Assembly: GCF_019492055.1 (NCBI RefSeq) | Contig: NZ_JAICBX010000008.1 | Coordinates: 19,412-83,411 of the forward strand | Source: Flavimaribacter sediminis | GTDB taxonomy: Bacteria > Pseudomonadota > Alphaproteobacteria > Rhizobiales > Rhizobiaceae | DNA length: 64,000 nucleotides | Direction: 5' to 3' | In this document: in pieces, positions 44,680 to 53,160 of the stretch | Position numbering within the stretch: position 1 is the first letter of the stretch | How the letters are laid out: each line of letters opens with the position of its first letter | Translations under genes and position numbers: made by a program | The notes under the pieces: model-generated | Databases searched by the model: none | What the model was told of the DNA's origin: nothing | Seen by the model: the letters and a program-made list of their open reading frames with translations, nothing else

Positions 44680-46205
44680 GCCGCCGCTTCCCTCTCATGT
44701 TTCGTGGCAAGCGACATGATCGCCTCCTCGGTGATGTCGGCCGCCGTCAGCTGCCCGGACAGCCGTCCGTTGGCGAGCACCAGCACACGACTTGAATGCA
44801 GCATGACCTCGGGCAGTTCGGAAGATATCATCAGGATCGCCATTCCGTCCGCCGCAAGAGACTTCAGGATCGAATAGATTTCCGCTTTCGCGCCGACGTC
44901 GATGCCGCGCGTCGGCTCGTGTAAAATCAAAAGCCGCGGACCGGTTACCAGCCCGCGTCCGAGGATTACTTTCTGCTGGTTGCCGCCCGACAGCGTTTCG
45001 ACTTTCTGTCCGAGGCTCGCGATACGCGTGTCGAGCTTGCGCGCATATTCGGCCGACGTGTCGCGGATCGGTCGGCGGCGGAGGAAACCGAGCCGGGCAA
45101 AGGCGCCCAGCGCCGAAGATACAGTGTTCTCGGCCACCGTCATCGACAACAGCGCGCCCGCGCCTCTGCGGTCCGCCGGGATATAGGAAATGCCTGCGGC
45201 AAGCGAATGGGAGGGTTTGCCAGGCTGAAGCAGGATGCCGCCGATCTCGACCGCCCCGTCGCGCGGGACCAGACCGAAAATTGCGTCCGCGAGCATATCC
45301 TTGCCACTGTCGGGCAGTCCGGCGACGCCAAGGATTTCGCCACGCGACAGTTTGAAGTCGAGGTCGCGGATTGCGCCCGGAACGGTCATGTTCTTCACTT
45401 CGAGAGCGATCTCGTCTCTCGCATCTCCCGCCTGCGCCGATATCGAATACTGCTCAGCCTTGTCGACCTTGCGCCCCACCATGTGCGTGACCAGACGATC
45501 AACCGTCACCTCCGGTGTATTGTCGAAACTGGTGATCATGTGGCCGTCCCGCATGACGCTGATGCGATCGGCGAGGCCCAGAACTTCCTCCAGATGGTGA
45601 GAAACATAGATCACTGTCACGCCCTGATCTCGCAATCGCCGCACAATGTCGAAAAGACGCTGTGATTCACGCGGCGAAAGCGCGGAGTTGGGCTCGTCAA
45701 GAACCAGAACCCGCACCTTTTGTGAAATCGCCCTGGCGATTTCGACAAGCTGCTGCTGCGCGACTGTCAGGCTGGCAAGCGGCGTGTCGGTGTGCAAATC
45801 GGCGAGGCCAAGCTCGGCCAGCGTGCCTGCGGCGACCCGCGCTGCACGGTTCCGGTTGAGAAGGGACAGTGCCCTCTGCGCACCGAAAGGCCCCAGAAGG
45901 ACGTTCTCGCCGACAGTCAGGTTCTGGCAGAGCGACAGTTCCTGGAAGACGATGCGAATACCCTGCGCCTGGCTTGCCAGCGGGGTTGGAAAACTCGTCT
46001 CCTCGCCATCGACAAGGATGCTTCCGCTGTTCGGCTGCACCTCGCCCGCGAGCACATGCATCATCGTGCTCTTGCCCGCGCCGTTTTCGCCAATAACCGC
46101 ATGCACCTCGCCGGGACGGAAGTCGATGGAGACACCGTCCATCGCCACGACGCCCGGATAGGCCTTTGTGATATTACGCAGTTCGACAATCGGTTGCTGG
46201 GTCAT
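44676..46205 (-). CDS. rbsA: Ribose-type ABC transporter ATP-binding protein RbsA
   Basis: A 509-residue double-ATPase. First domain: Walker A GENGAGKST near residue 37, Walker B VLVLDEPNSALS near 155. Second domain: a degenerate Walker A GLPDSGKDM near 292 and signature LSGGNQQKVILGRG near 400, normal for RbsA-type proteins. It energises the permease RbsC. Confidence 0.93.
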   Translation of the reverse strand: MTQQPIVELRNITKAYPGVVAMDGVSIDFRPGEVHAVIGENGAGKSTMMHVLAGEVQPNSGSILVDGEETSFPTPLASQAQGIRIVFQELSLCQNLTVGENVLLGPFGAQRALSLLNRNRAARVAAGTLAELGLADLHTDTPLASLTVAQQQLVEIARAISQKVRVLVLDEPNSALSPRESQRLFDIVRRLRDQGVTVIYVSHHLEEVLGLADRISVMRDGHMITSFDNTPEVTVDRLVTHMVGRKVDKAEQYSISAQAGDARDEIALEVKNMTVPGAIRDLDFKLSRGEILGVAGLPDSGKDMLADAIFGLVPRDGAVEIGGILLQPGKPSHSLAAGISYIPADRRGAGALLSMTVAENTVSSALGAFARLGFLRRRPIRDTSAEYARKLDTRIASLGQKVETLSGGNQQKVILGRGLVTGPRLLILHEPTRGIDVGAKAEIYSILKSLAADGMAILMISSELPEVMLHSSRVLVLANGRLSGQLTAADITEEAIMSLATKHEREAAA

Positions 46206-46227
46206 TCCACACTCTGTCTGCGGGAGA

Positions 46228-46251
46228 TCGGCCGGCGCGAAGGCCGGCCGA
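46228..46251 (-). other. Stem-loop between rbsB and rbsA
   Basis: A 9-bp perfect GC stem (TCGGCCGGC with GCCGGCCGA) and a 6-base loop in the 55-base gap after the binding-protein gene. Such hairpins stabilise the mRNA of the highly expressed periplasmic protein relative to downstream genes (family knowledge). Confidence 0.6.
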
Positions 46252-46260
46252 CGCTCTTGC

Positions 46261-47235
46261 TTACTGCATCACTTTCGAGATGGTTTCAGGCGTGTAGACG
46301 CCAACGCCGGTGTCGAGATCATCGATGGTCTCGCCCTTCAGGAACTTGACCAGCAGGTTGACGGCCTCGTAACCCTGACGCTCCGGAGCCTGGTCGATGG
46401 TCGCCTGAATCACCCCGTCGGACACCAGTTCCACGGTCTGGTCTAGAAGATCGAAACCGACGATCTTGACGTCGCCTGTCTTGCCGTTGCGCTTGACCCA
46501 TTCGCCGGCGGCCGGCGTCGAGCAGCATTCAAGAGACAGGATACCTGTGATCGACGAATCCGACAGCATGGCGTTTTCTATCGCCGAGTAGATTTCCTGC
46601 GGATCGGTTCCGGTGTTGAGCGTGCGGACCACTTCAATATCCGGGAACTTCTCGAGCGCTTCGCGGGCGCCGTTTTCCCGGTCGAGAGACCATTGCGCCG
46701 CGGCGTCGAGCGTCGTGATCATCACCTTGCCCTTGCCGTCCAGAACTTCACCCATCAGCTTGCCGGCTTCACGGCCCGACTGAACGAGGTCCTGACCGGC
46801 GAAGACCAGGCGATTGCTGTCGGCGTTGTCGGTGTTGTAGGTGATCACCGGAATGCCTGCCTCCATCACCCGGTTGATGAGCGGCGCAAGGGCGTCTGAG
46901 CTCACCGAGGAAATGGCGAGGCCGTCCATCTGGCCCATCAGCGTCTCGATCTCGGAAATCTGGCCATCGGCGTCAGCGCCAACAGGTCCGATGAAGCGCG
47001 CGTTGACGCCGTCCTCGGAATCGGCGCGTTCTACGCCCGCCTTCACAAAGGGCGAAAATTCGTTCGACACATCGTGATAGGACACAAAGATGTTGAGTGG
47101 CTCGCCCGACTTGACGTTTTCGGCGATCCGCGGCGCAAGATCAAAGTCCGAGACCTTTGCCGGATCGGCGCTGGCGGGCGCTGCGCCGAAGGCCAGCGCG
47201 GCTACAGCCGTCGTTATCAGAAATCTGCTTCTCAT
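46261..47235 (-). CDS. rbsB: Ribose-type ABC transporter substrate-binding protein RbsB
   Basis: A 324-residue periplasmic protein. A signal peptide ends in GAAPASAD near residue 24, and the type I fold has ISSVSSDALAPLINRVMEAG near 110 and GIPVITYNTDNADSNR near 128. The sugar cannot be named, since RbsB, AlsB and related proteins share this fold. Confidence 0.92.
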   Translation of the reverse strand: MRSRFLITTAVAALAFGAAPASADPAKVSDFDLAPRIAENVKSGEPLNIFVSYHDVSNEFSPFVKAGVERADSEDGVNARFIGPVGADADGQISEIETLMGQMDGLAISSVSSDALAPLINRVMEAGIPVITYNTDNADSNRLVFAGQDLVQSGREAGKLMGEVLDGKGKVMITTLDAAAQWSLDRENGAREALEKFPDIEVVRTLNTGTDPQEIYSAIENAMLSDSSITGILSLECCSTPAAGEWVKRNGKTGDVKIVGFDLLDQTVELVSDGVIQATIDQAPERQGYEAVNLLVKFLKGETIDDLDTGVGVYTPETISKVMQ

Positions 47236-47274
47236 AGTTTCCTCCCTTGGGGGTTGTTACGGCCAGGACTCCCT

Positions 47275-48342
47275 CTAGGCCGATCTCGATCTGGTGCTCC
47301 ATTTGTCGATGGCAACGGCGATGATGATCACCAGTCCGATCATGACTTCCTGGGTGAAGGGCGATACGCCGAGCAACACCAGGCCGTTGCGAAGAACGCC
47401 AATGATCAGAACTCCGAGCACGGTGCCCAGCACCGTGCCTATTCCTCCCGCAAGCGATGCGCCGCCGACGACGACCGCTGCAATCACGTCGAGCTCCAGG
47501 CCAAGGCCGGTCCGCCCCGCCTGCCCGCTTGGCAGAAACGCCATCGACAGGATACCGGCCAATGCGGCGAGCACGCCCATGATGACGAACGCCCAGATCT
47601 TCACGGTCTGGACGTGTATCCCCGAAACCCGCGCCGCCTTGGCGCTGCCGCCGACCGCGAATACCCGAAAGCCGAAGGCGGTGCGCGACAGAAGCACCCA
47701 GCCGAGCGCCGCAACAGCGGCGAAGAATACGAGCTGCATCGGAATGACGCCGAAAAGATAGCCCTGCCCCATCGCCTCGAAGGCGGCGAGCGTGTCAGGA
47801 TCGGCGCCGTTGCGTTCATTGACCGTCACCGGCTTGCCGCCGGTCATCAGCAGCGCAGTTCCGCGCACGATCGACAGCATGCCCAGTGTCGCGATCAGCG
47901 ACGGAAGCCGCCCGTAGGTCGACAGAAGACCGTTGATGACGCCGATGCCCGCCCCGCACATCAAGCCCAGCACCAGCGCCGGAAAAAGGCCCCATCCCAA
48001 CACGATCAGCATACCGGTGCTGAGGCCCGCCAATGCATAGGTGGAGCCAACGGAGAGATCGATTTCGCCGGAAATCAGCACGAATGTCATGCCGATCGCC
48101 ATGATGCCAAGCAGGGAGACCTGCCGGCCGACATTCAGAAGATTGACGGTCGTGAGAAATCCGTCGGTCGTGACAGACAGAAAAATGCACATCACGACCA
48201 GCGCAAGGAACACGCCGGTCTCCTTTGCGCTTGCGAGCCGGCCGATCCGGCTGCGCAGCGAAGCGCCATCATTGTAGACGCCGCGTGTGCTCCGCATACC
48301 CATTGCCTCTCCCGCGCGATGCGTGTGGGCGCCGTCGCTCAT
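47275..48342 (-). CDS. rbsC: Ribose-type ABC transporter permease RbsC
   Basis: A 355-residue membrane protein with the RbsC-type GMTFVLISGEIDLSVGSTYA near residues 92-112 and VIAAVVVGGASLAGGIGTVLG near 285-305. It starts at the ATG overlapping the phyH stop (ATGA). It forms the homodimeric channel energised by RbsA. Confidence 0.92.
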   Translation of the reverse strand: MSDGAHTHRAGEAMGMRSTRGVYNDGASLRSRIGRLASAKETGVFLALVVMCIFLSVTTDGFLTTVNLLNVGRQVSLLGIMAIGMTFVLISGEIDLSVGSTYALAGLSTGMLIVLGWGLFPALVLGLMCGAGIGVINGLLSTYGRLPSLIATLGMLSIVRGTALLMTGGKPVTVNERNGADPDTLAAFEAMGQGYLFGVIPMQLVFFAAVAALGWVLLSRTAFGFRVFAVGGSAKAARVSGIHVQTVKIWAFVIMGVLAALAGILSMAFLPSGQAGRTGLGLELDVIAAVVVGGASLAGGIGTVLGTVLGVLIIGVLRNGLVLLGVSPFTQEVMIGLVIIIAVAIDKWSTRSRSA

Positions 48343-49103
48343 GACGCTTTGAGGAAGCTGCCCGCCGGAACGGTTCTCAGTTCCTCGTAATTTCCGTAAT
48401 CGCGCTCGCGCTTGAAGGGCGCGTTGTGCACCGCGTTATAGGAACAGATATAGCCCCAACGATAGGTGTCGCTTGTATTGGCGTCTGAGCGGTGCAGCAG
48501 GTTGGAGTGAAACACCAGCGCGTCGCCGGCTTCCATTTCTACGTATACATGTTCAAAACGCTCAACTGCTGCGTTCAGATAAGGCTTGTCCACATTCGTC
48601 TGGCCGTCCTCCCGGATATGATCCAGACGGCCGAGAATGTGCGAGCCTTTCAGCACCTGCAGACAGCCATTCGCCTTGTTGGACGGGTCCAGGGCAATGA
48701 ATACGGAAAGCATTTCCGGCGACAGGCAGCCATTGTTGTACCAGTAGCCGAAATCCTGATGCCATTCCCAGGCGCCGCCCTCGCGCGGCTGCTTCATCGT
48801 CATCTTGTGGCTGTAGAGATAGACCTCATTGCCGATCAGGGCTTCGGCCAGGCGCGTCAGCCGCTCGTCACGGGCCAGCAGGCCGTATTTGTCGTCGCCG
48901 GCAGTGTTCCAGAGCTTGAGAAGCGTCTTGTTGCCGGACTTGTCGCCTTTTTCCATGACGCCGCCAGCGGCGCTTTCGGCTTCCAGCTGCCGCCGCGCAT
49001 TGTCGCGGAAATCGCCGACTTCCGTCTCGGACAGAAATCCTTTGCGCACATAGTAGCCATCGACTTCATACGCGCGCATTTCCGATCTGCTTGGAACCAG
49101 CAT
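48339..49103 (-). CDS. Phytanoyl-CoA dioxygenase family protein (Fe(II)/2-oxoglutarate-dependent)
   Basis: A 254-residue PhyH-type oxygenase. The iron facial triad is visible: WEWHQDFGYW near 98-107 (HxD) and the distal His in FHSNLLHRSDAN near 180. The 2-oxoglutarate Arg is in DTYRWGYI near 195. It should be active. The ATG at 49103 follows GGGAGGA by four bases. It is the first gene of the ribose-type operon, overlapping rbsC, so it probably hydroxylates the sugar or nucleoside being imported, or a substituted form of it (inference). It is unusual in such operons as far as I know. Confidence 0.9.
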   Translation of the reverse strand: MLVPSRSEMRAYEVDGYYVRKGFLSETEVGDFRDNARRQLEAESAAGGVMEKGDKSGNKTLLKLWNTAGDDKYGLLARDERLTRLAEALIGNEVYLYSHKMTMKQPREGGAWEWHQDFGYWYNNGCLSPEMLSVFIALDPSNKANGCLQVLKGSHILGRLDHIREDGQTNVDKPYLNAAVERFEHVYVEMEAGDALVFHSNLLHRSDANTSDTYRWGYICSYNAVHNAPFKRERDYGNYEELRTVPAGSFLKAS

Positions 49104-49203
49104 GCCTTCCTCCCGAACTGTCCTCCGGTCGCGACACCGCGACCTCTTGTAGGCAATCTGACATTCGAAACATATGAACAAAATGGACGCTGCGACAAAA
49201 TAG

Positions 49204-50070
49204 ATGTATAAAACGCGCATGAGTTTCAAACGCATAACCGCGAGAGTGCGCGCCAGCCATCACTATCTGCCGGACGTCGCCATGCATGGCGCGTTCTTCA
49301 CCGTGCTGCGGTCCGGCTGGCTGGATTCTGCGCCCGGCGGCGGCGTCTCGCGGCTCGAGTGCCCCGGAGACGATGTCATTTACTGCCTTTCCGGCAAGGG
49401 AACGGTCGAGATCGACGGTAAGGCGTTCGACGTCGGCCAGGGTCAACTGGTCTGGATACCGGGCGAGGCGCCGCATTCGCATCGCGCAGACGAGAGGGAT
49501 CCGTGGTCTGTGATGTGGTTGCGCATGTACGGGCCGGATAACACGGCGCTGCGACGACGACTGTTCGGCGCCGGCCGACCGCGCATGACGATCGCTGAAA
49601 GCGGCGAGATGATCGCCTGGTTCCACCGCCTCTTCGACACCATGGCTGCGCGCTCCGCGGACGCGGATCTCCGGCTGAACGCCGATGTCGCGGATCTGTT
49701 GCGGCTGCTTGCGCGCCAGCGGGATTCTGCAGTCCGCTCCAGTCTGCCGCCGGCGCTCAGCCGGCTCCACACCGCCATCATGGCCAACCCGGAAGCGCCA
49801 TGGTCATCAGACGACATGCAACGCTACGCCGGCATGAGTTCGTCGCAGCTCCGCCGCCTGTTCCAGAAGCATTTCGCCACGACTCCGCGCGCCTATCTAC
49901 GCCGCGCCCGGCTCACCATGGCGCAGCGCCTGCTCCTGGAAAGCAGCAGGACGCTCTCTGAGATCGCCTTCGACTGCGGTTTCTTCGACGCCTATCACCT
50001 GAGCCGCGATTTCAAGCGGGTGATCGGCCGCCCGCCCTCCGAATGGCGCAGGCTTGAACAGGGACTCTGA
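49204..50070 (+). CDS. AraC family transcriptional regulator
   Basis: A 288-residue regulator. A cupin-type N-terminus (DDVIYCLSGKGTVEIDGKAF near 58-77, then LVWIPGEAPHSH) binds the effector, and a C-terminal double HTH (WSSDDMQRYAGMSSSQLRRLF near 200 and LSEIAFDCGFFDAYHLSRDF near 257) binds DNA. It is divergent from phyH with a 100-base gap and so is the likely activator of the phyH-rbs-deoC operon. No clear operator was read in the gap. Confidence 0.92.
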   Translation: MYKTRMSFKRITARVRASHHYLPDVAMHGAFFTVLRSGWLDSAPGGGVSRLECPGDDVIYCLSGKGTVEIDGKAFDVGQGQLVWIPGEAPHSHRADERDPWSVMWLRMYGPDNTALRRRLFGAGRPRMTIAESGEMIAWFHRLFDTMAARSADADLRLNADVADLLRLLARQRDSAVRSSLPPALSRLHTAIMANPEAPWSSDDMQRYAGMSSSQLRRLFQKHFATTPRAYLRRARLTMAQRLLLESSRTLSEIAFDCGFFDAYHLSRDFKRVIGRPPSEWRRLEQGL

Positions 50071-50076
50071 TCTTCG

Positions 50077-51345
50077 CTACGCACGACGGAAAACCAGGCT
50101 GGCGTTCACGCCGCCAAAGCCGAAACCGTTCGACAGCACGTAGTCGAGCGGCTTCGATTTCGCTTCGTTCGGCGCAAGATCGAAGACGTCTGCGTCCGGT
50201 TCCGGATCATCGATGTTGAGGCCCGGCGGAACGACGCCGTCGCGCAGGGCAAGGATGGAATAGACGGCCTCCAGCGCGCCCGCGGCGCCCAGAAGATGCC
50301 CGGTCGCCGACTTGGTGGACGTGACCGCCAGATCCTTGCCGCGATCGGGAAAGATCGCGCGAATGGCGGCGATCTCGGCGGCGTCGCCCACCGGCGTCGA
50401 TGTGCTGTGCGCATTGACATAGTCGATCGCTTCCGGCCCGATCCCGGCCATCTGCAGGGCGAGACGCATCGCCCGCGCCGCCCCCTCCCCGTCGGGACAC
50501 CCGGCCGTGACGTGATAGGCGTCGGAACTCGTGCCATAGCCGGCAAGCACGGCGATTGGGATAGCCCCTCGCGCCTGCGCATGGCTCAGCCGCTCAATGA
50601 CAATCGTCGCCGCGCCTTCGGACAGCACGAAACCGTCATGTTTCCTGTCGAAGGGACGCGACGCGCGTTGCGGTTCGTCGTTGAAACCGGTGGAAAGCGC
50701 GCGCGCGGCGCCAAAACCGCCGATCCCCACCGGATCGACGCAGGCGTCCGAACCGCCGCAGACGGCGACGTCGGCCTCGCCGCTCAGGATCAGGCGCATG
50801 CCGTCGCCGATCGCCTGGGCGGAGGCGGCGCAGGCGGTCACCGGACAGCCGATCGGGCCCTTGAAGCCGTAGCGGATGGACACATGGCCCGAGGCGAGAT
50901 TGGGCAGGAAGGACGGCACGACGAAGGGCGAGAGCCTGCGCGGCCCGCGTTCCTGAACGACATTGACGGCGCTGGTGATCGCCGGCAGTCCGCCGACGCC
51001 GGTCGCGATGATGACGGCCGTCCGCGATTTTTCCGTCTCTGCGTCAGGCGCCCATCCAGACTGTTCCACAGCCTCCTGCGTCGCGGCCAGGGCGTAGTGG
51101 ATGAACGTATCCGTCTTCTTCAGATCTTTCTGATCCACGAAATCCAGCGGGTCGAATCCTTCCGGATCGTCGGCTTTCGCAGGCACCAGCCCGGCGATCT
51201 TGCAGGCATAGTCCGTCACGTCAAAGCGGGTATTGGAGACGATGCCGCTCCGCCCCCCGATCAGTCGCTGCCAGTTCGTGGCCACCCCCACGCCGAGGGG
51301 CGTCACTGCGCCGAGCCCCGTCACCACGATAGGATCGTCATTCAT
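50077..51345 (-). CDS. fabF: Beta-ketoacyl-ACP synthase II (FabF-like)
   Basis: A 422-residue condensing enzyme. The Cys-His-His triad is intact: VTACAASAQAIGDG near residue 168, NAHSTSTPVGD near 308 and SATGHLLGAAGALE near 345. The ATG at 51345 follows AGGAGAAG. It elongates acyl-ACP with malonyl-ACP. It lies outside any fatty-acid gene cluster and directly behind a MarR gene (13 bases), so a dedicated, regulated elongation step is likely (inference). Confidence 0.9.
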   Translation of the reverse strand: MNDDPIVVTGLGAVTPLGVGVATNWQRLIGGRSGIVSNTRFDVTDYACKIAGLVPAKADDPEGFDPLDFVDQKDLKKTDTFIHYALAATQEAVEQSGWAPDAETEKSRTAVIIATGVGGLPAITSAVNVVQERGPRRLSPFVVPSFLPNLASGHVSIRYGFKGPIGCPVTACAASAQAIGDGMRLILSGEADVAVCGGSDACVDPVGIGGFGAARALSTGFNDEPQRASRPFDRKHDGFVLSEGAATIVIERLSHAQARGAIPIAVLAGYGTSSDAYHVTAGCPDGEGAARAMRLALQMAGIGPEAIDYVNAHSTSTPVGDAAEIAAIRAIFPDRGKDLAVTSTKSATGHLLGAAGALEAVYSILALRDGVVPPGLNIDDPEPDADVFDLAPNEAKSKPLDYVLSNGFGFGGVNASLVFRRA

Positions 51346-51358
51346 TCTTCTTCTCCTG

Positions 51359-51790
51359 TCAGCCGTTTCCCATGACCCGAAGCATCCGGAGGAACTCCTC
51401 CGGGTTTCCATCGCCGAGGCGTTGCTTCAGTTCCTGTCTTGCCGCGAACCATTGGGGAATGAGTTCGTCCAGCAGGCTTTCGCCGACCGGTGTCAGACGG
51501 CAAATCCTGGCATTACCCTTGCCGCTGCTTACCTTCCTGACGAGACCTTTTCTCACCATCACGTCGATGTTGCGGGTCAGCGTCGACCGGTCCATGGCGA
51601 TACGACCGGCAAGCGTGTTGATCGCCTCGCCCGGATGCTTCCGGATCGTCATCAGGACGGAAAACTGCACCACCGTCACACCGAAAGAGCGAATCCGGTT
51701 GTCGTAGCGACGCGTCAAAATCCGCGCCGTCCTGATGGTGTTCATCAGAAGACAGTCGTTGAAGGCATTCTCGAGCGGGTCCGCGTTCAT
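51359..51790 (-). CDS. MarR family transcriptional regulator
   Basis: A 143-residue winged-helix regulator. The HTH and wing are visible: INTLAGRIAMDRSTLTRNIDVM near residues 57-78, then KVSSGKGNARICRLTPVGE. It begins two codons after a palindrome at 51803 and is followed by fabF in the same operon, suggesting control of fabF and of itself. Confidence 0.92.
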   Translation of the reverse strand: MNADPLENAFNDCLLMNTIRTARILTRRYDNRIRSFGVTVVQFSVLMTIRKHPGEAINTLAGRIAMDRSTLTRNIDVMVRKGLVRKVSSGKGNARICRLTPVGESLLDELIPQWFAARQELKQRLGDGNPEEFLRMLRVMGNG

Positions 51791-51802
51791 GCCCCATTTC
51801 TA

Positions 51803-51818
51803 TCGTGTATATACACGA
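51803..51818. promoter_or_regulatory. Candidate MarR operator
   Basis: A perfect 16-bp palindrome, TCGTGTATATACACGA, 13-28 bases before the marR ATG. It fits a MarR dimer site overlapping the promoter (autoregulation of marR-fabF). Confidence 0.7.
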
Positions 51819-51984
51819 CAGGCAAGGCCACGCATGCTTTTTTACACACTACAACAGGCTGCCGGTGGTGGAGCTCGATTACGAGATGGATTGCCGGCGC
51901 ATCCGGCACGAGCGCGTGATCCCGTCAGGCCTCTGATCGACCTTGCGGCCGGGACCGACCCGGCCGCAATCAATTCCAGGGCGA

Positions 51985-53070
51985 TCAGGCGAGTTCGATG
52001 ACCTTGCCTTTTTCGATGCTCTCTTCGGCCGCGAGCACGATGCGCAGGCTGTTGACGGCCGCATCCATGGATTCCGTCAGGTCCAGATCCTCGTTAATCG
52101 CCTTCAGGAAGAACTCCTGCTCCCGGTCGCAAAGGTCCTGGTGGCCGGGCTCGTCCTCCATGTTGAGGATCTCGTCCTTTTTCGCAAAGTTCTTGTCGCC
52201 GTCGACATCCGCGTAGTGGATCTTGATGGCGTCGGTCTTGGTGTGCTGGTCGATATCGGCGGAGTCGGACAGTTCGTCCGTTTCCTTGTCGTTCTGGTTC
52301 TGGCCGGCGACGATCGACACGGCGCCCTTCGGACCCACGACATCCTTCACGAAATAGGCGATCTCGCTCATCATCGGACCCCAGCCGGCTTCGTACCAGC
52401 CCACCGAGCCGTCATCGAACGTGACATGCAGGTGGCCGTAATTCTGCTTCGCCGCATCGTCCCACAGCTTCGCGCCGATGCCGTGCACCCGCACCGGCTT
52501 GGCGCCGGTCAACTGGCACATCACGTCGACATAGTGCACGCCGCAATCGACGATCGGTATCAGGGAGTCGATGAGATTCTTGTGCCAGGACCACGCCGGA
52601 CCGCTGCTCTGCTGGTTGAGGTTGAGGCGCATGACAAGCGGCTTGCCGAGCTGTTGCCCCTTTTCGATAAAGGTCACCCATGAAGGATGCACCCGCAGAA
52701 TGTAGCCGAGCACCAGCTTGCGGTTTGTCTCGCGCGCCTTGGCGACGACCTTTTCGGCGTCCTCGATATTGGTGGCGAGCGGCTTTTCCATGAAGACATG
52801 GGCGCCGGCGTCCATCGCCTTGATGGCGTATTCGGCGTGGGTGTTCGGCCAGGTGTTGATCGACACAGCGTCCGGCTTCGTCGCGGCCAGAGCCTCGTCG
52901 TAGTCCTCGAAGAGCGGATAGCCCATGAGTTCGTCGGGAATAGGCTTGCTCTTGATCGTCCGGCTCATGAGTCCGACGATTTCGAAACCGTCCATCCGGT
53001 GATAGGCGCTGGCGTGCGACGCGCCCATGTTTCCAAGACCGACGACGAGAACTTTCACTTTGTCAGGCAC
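51985..53070 (-). CDS. Gfo/Idh/MocA family oxidoreductase
   Basis: A 361-residue NAD(P)-dependent dehydrogenase with a Rossmann start (VLVVGLGNMGASHASAYHRM, residues 8-27), the family EKP motif in HVFMEKPLATN near 93, and the active-site segment DCGVHYVDVMCQLTG near 178. It usually acts on a sugar, inositol or related ring. It is the last gene of the TauABC-type operon, separated by a GC-rich stem-loop. Confidence 0.9.
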   Translation of the reverse strand: MPDKVKVLVVGLGNMGASHASAYHRMDGFEIVGLMSRTIKSKPIPDELMGYPLFEDYDEALAATKPDAVSINTWPNTHAEYAIKAMDAGAHVFMEKPLATNIEDAEKVVAKARETNRKLVLGYILRVHPSWVTFIEKGQQLGKPLVMRLNLNQQSSGPAWSWHKNLIDSLIPIVDCGVHYVDVMCQLTGAKPVRVHGIGAKLWDDAAKQNYGHLHVTFDDGSVGWYEAGWGPMMSEIAYFVKDVVGPKGAVSIVAGQNQNDKETDELSDSADIDQHTKTDAIKIHYADVDGDKNFAKKDEILNMEDEPGHQDLCDREQEFFLKAINEDLDLTESMDAAVNSLRIVLAAEESIEKGKVIELA

Positions 53071-53104
53071 AGCGCCCTCCCCTGATATCGATTGTGGTTG
53101 GTAT

Positions 53105-53136
53105 GCGGGCGGCGGACCCGACAGAGCCCGCCGCCC
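53105..53136 (-). other. Stem-loop after the TauA-type binding protein gene
   Basis: A 10-bp perfect stem (CGGGCGGCGG with CCGCCGCCCG) and a 12-base loop in the gap between the binding-protein gene and the Gfo gene. It is probably an mRNA stabiliser or partial terminator giving more binding protein than dehydrogenase. Confidence 0.6.
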
Positions 53137-53160
53137 GAACAGTCATGCGTTTCCGCAGAC

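Noticed and set aside
43441..44877. A 478-codon plus-strand open frame over rbsD and rbsK
   Set aside because: The complementary strand encodes ribose pyranase and ribokinase with clear motifs; this frame is a shadow.
51819..51984. Short open frames between marR and the Gfo gene
   Set aside because: No ribosome site and no pattern; best read as promoter and 3' region.
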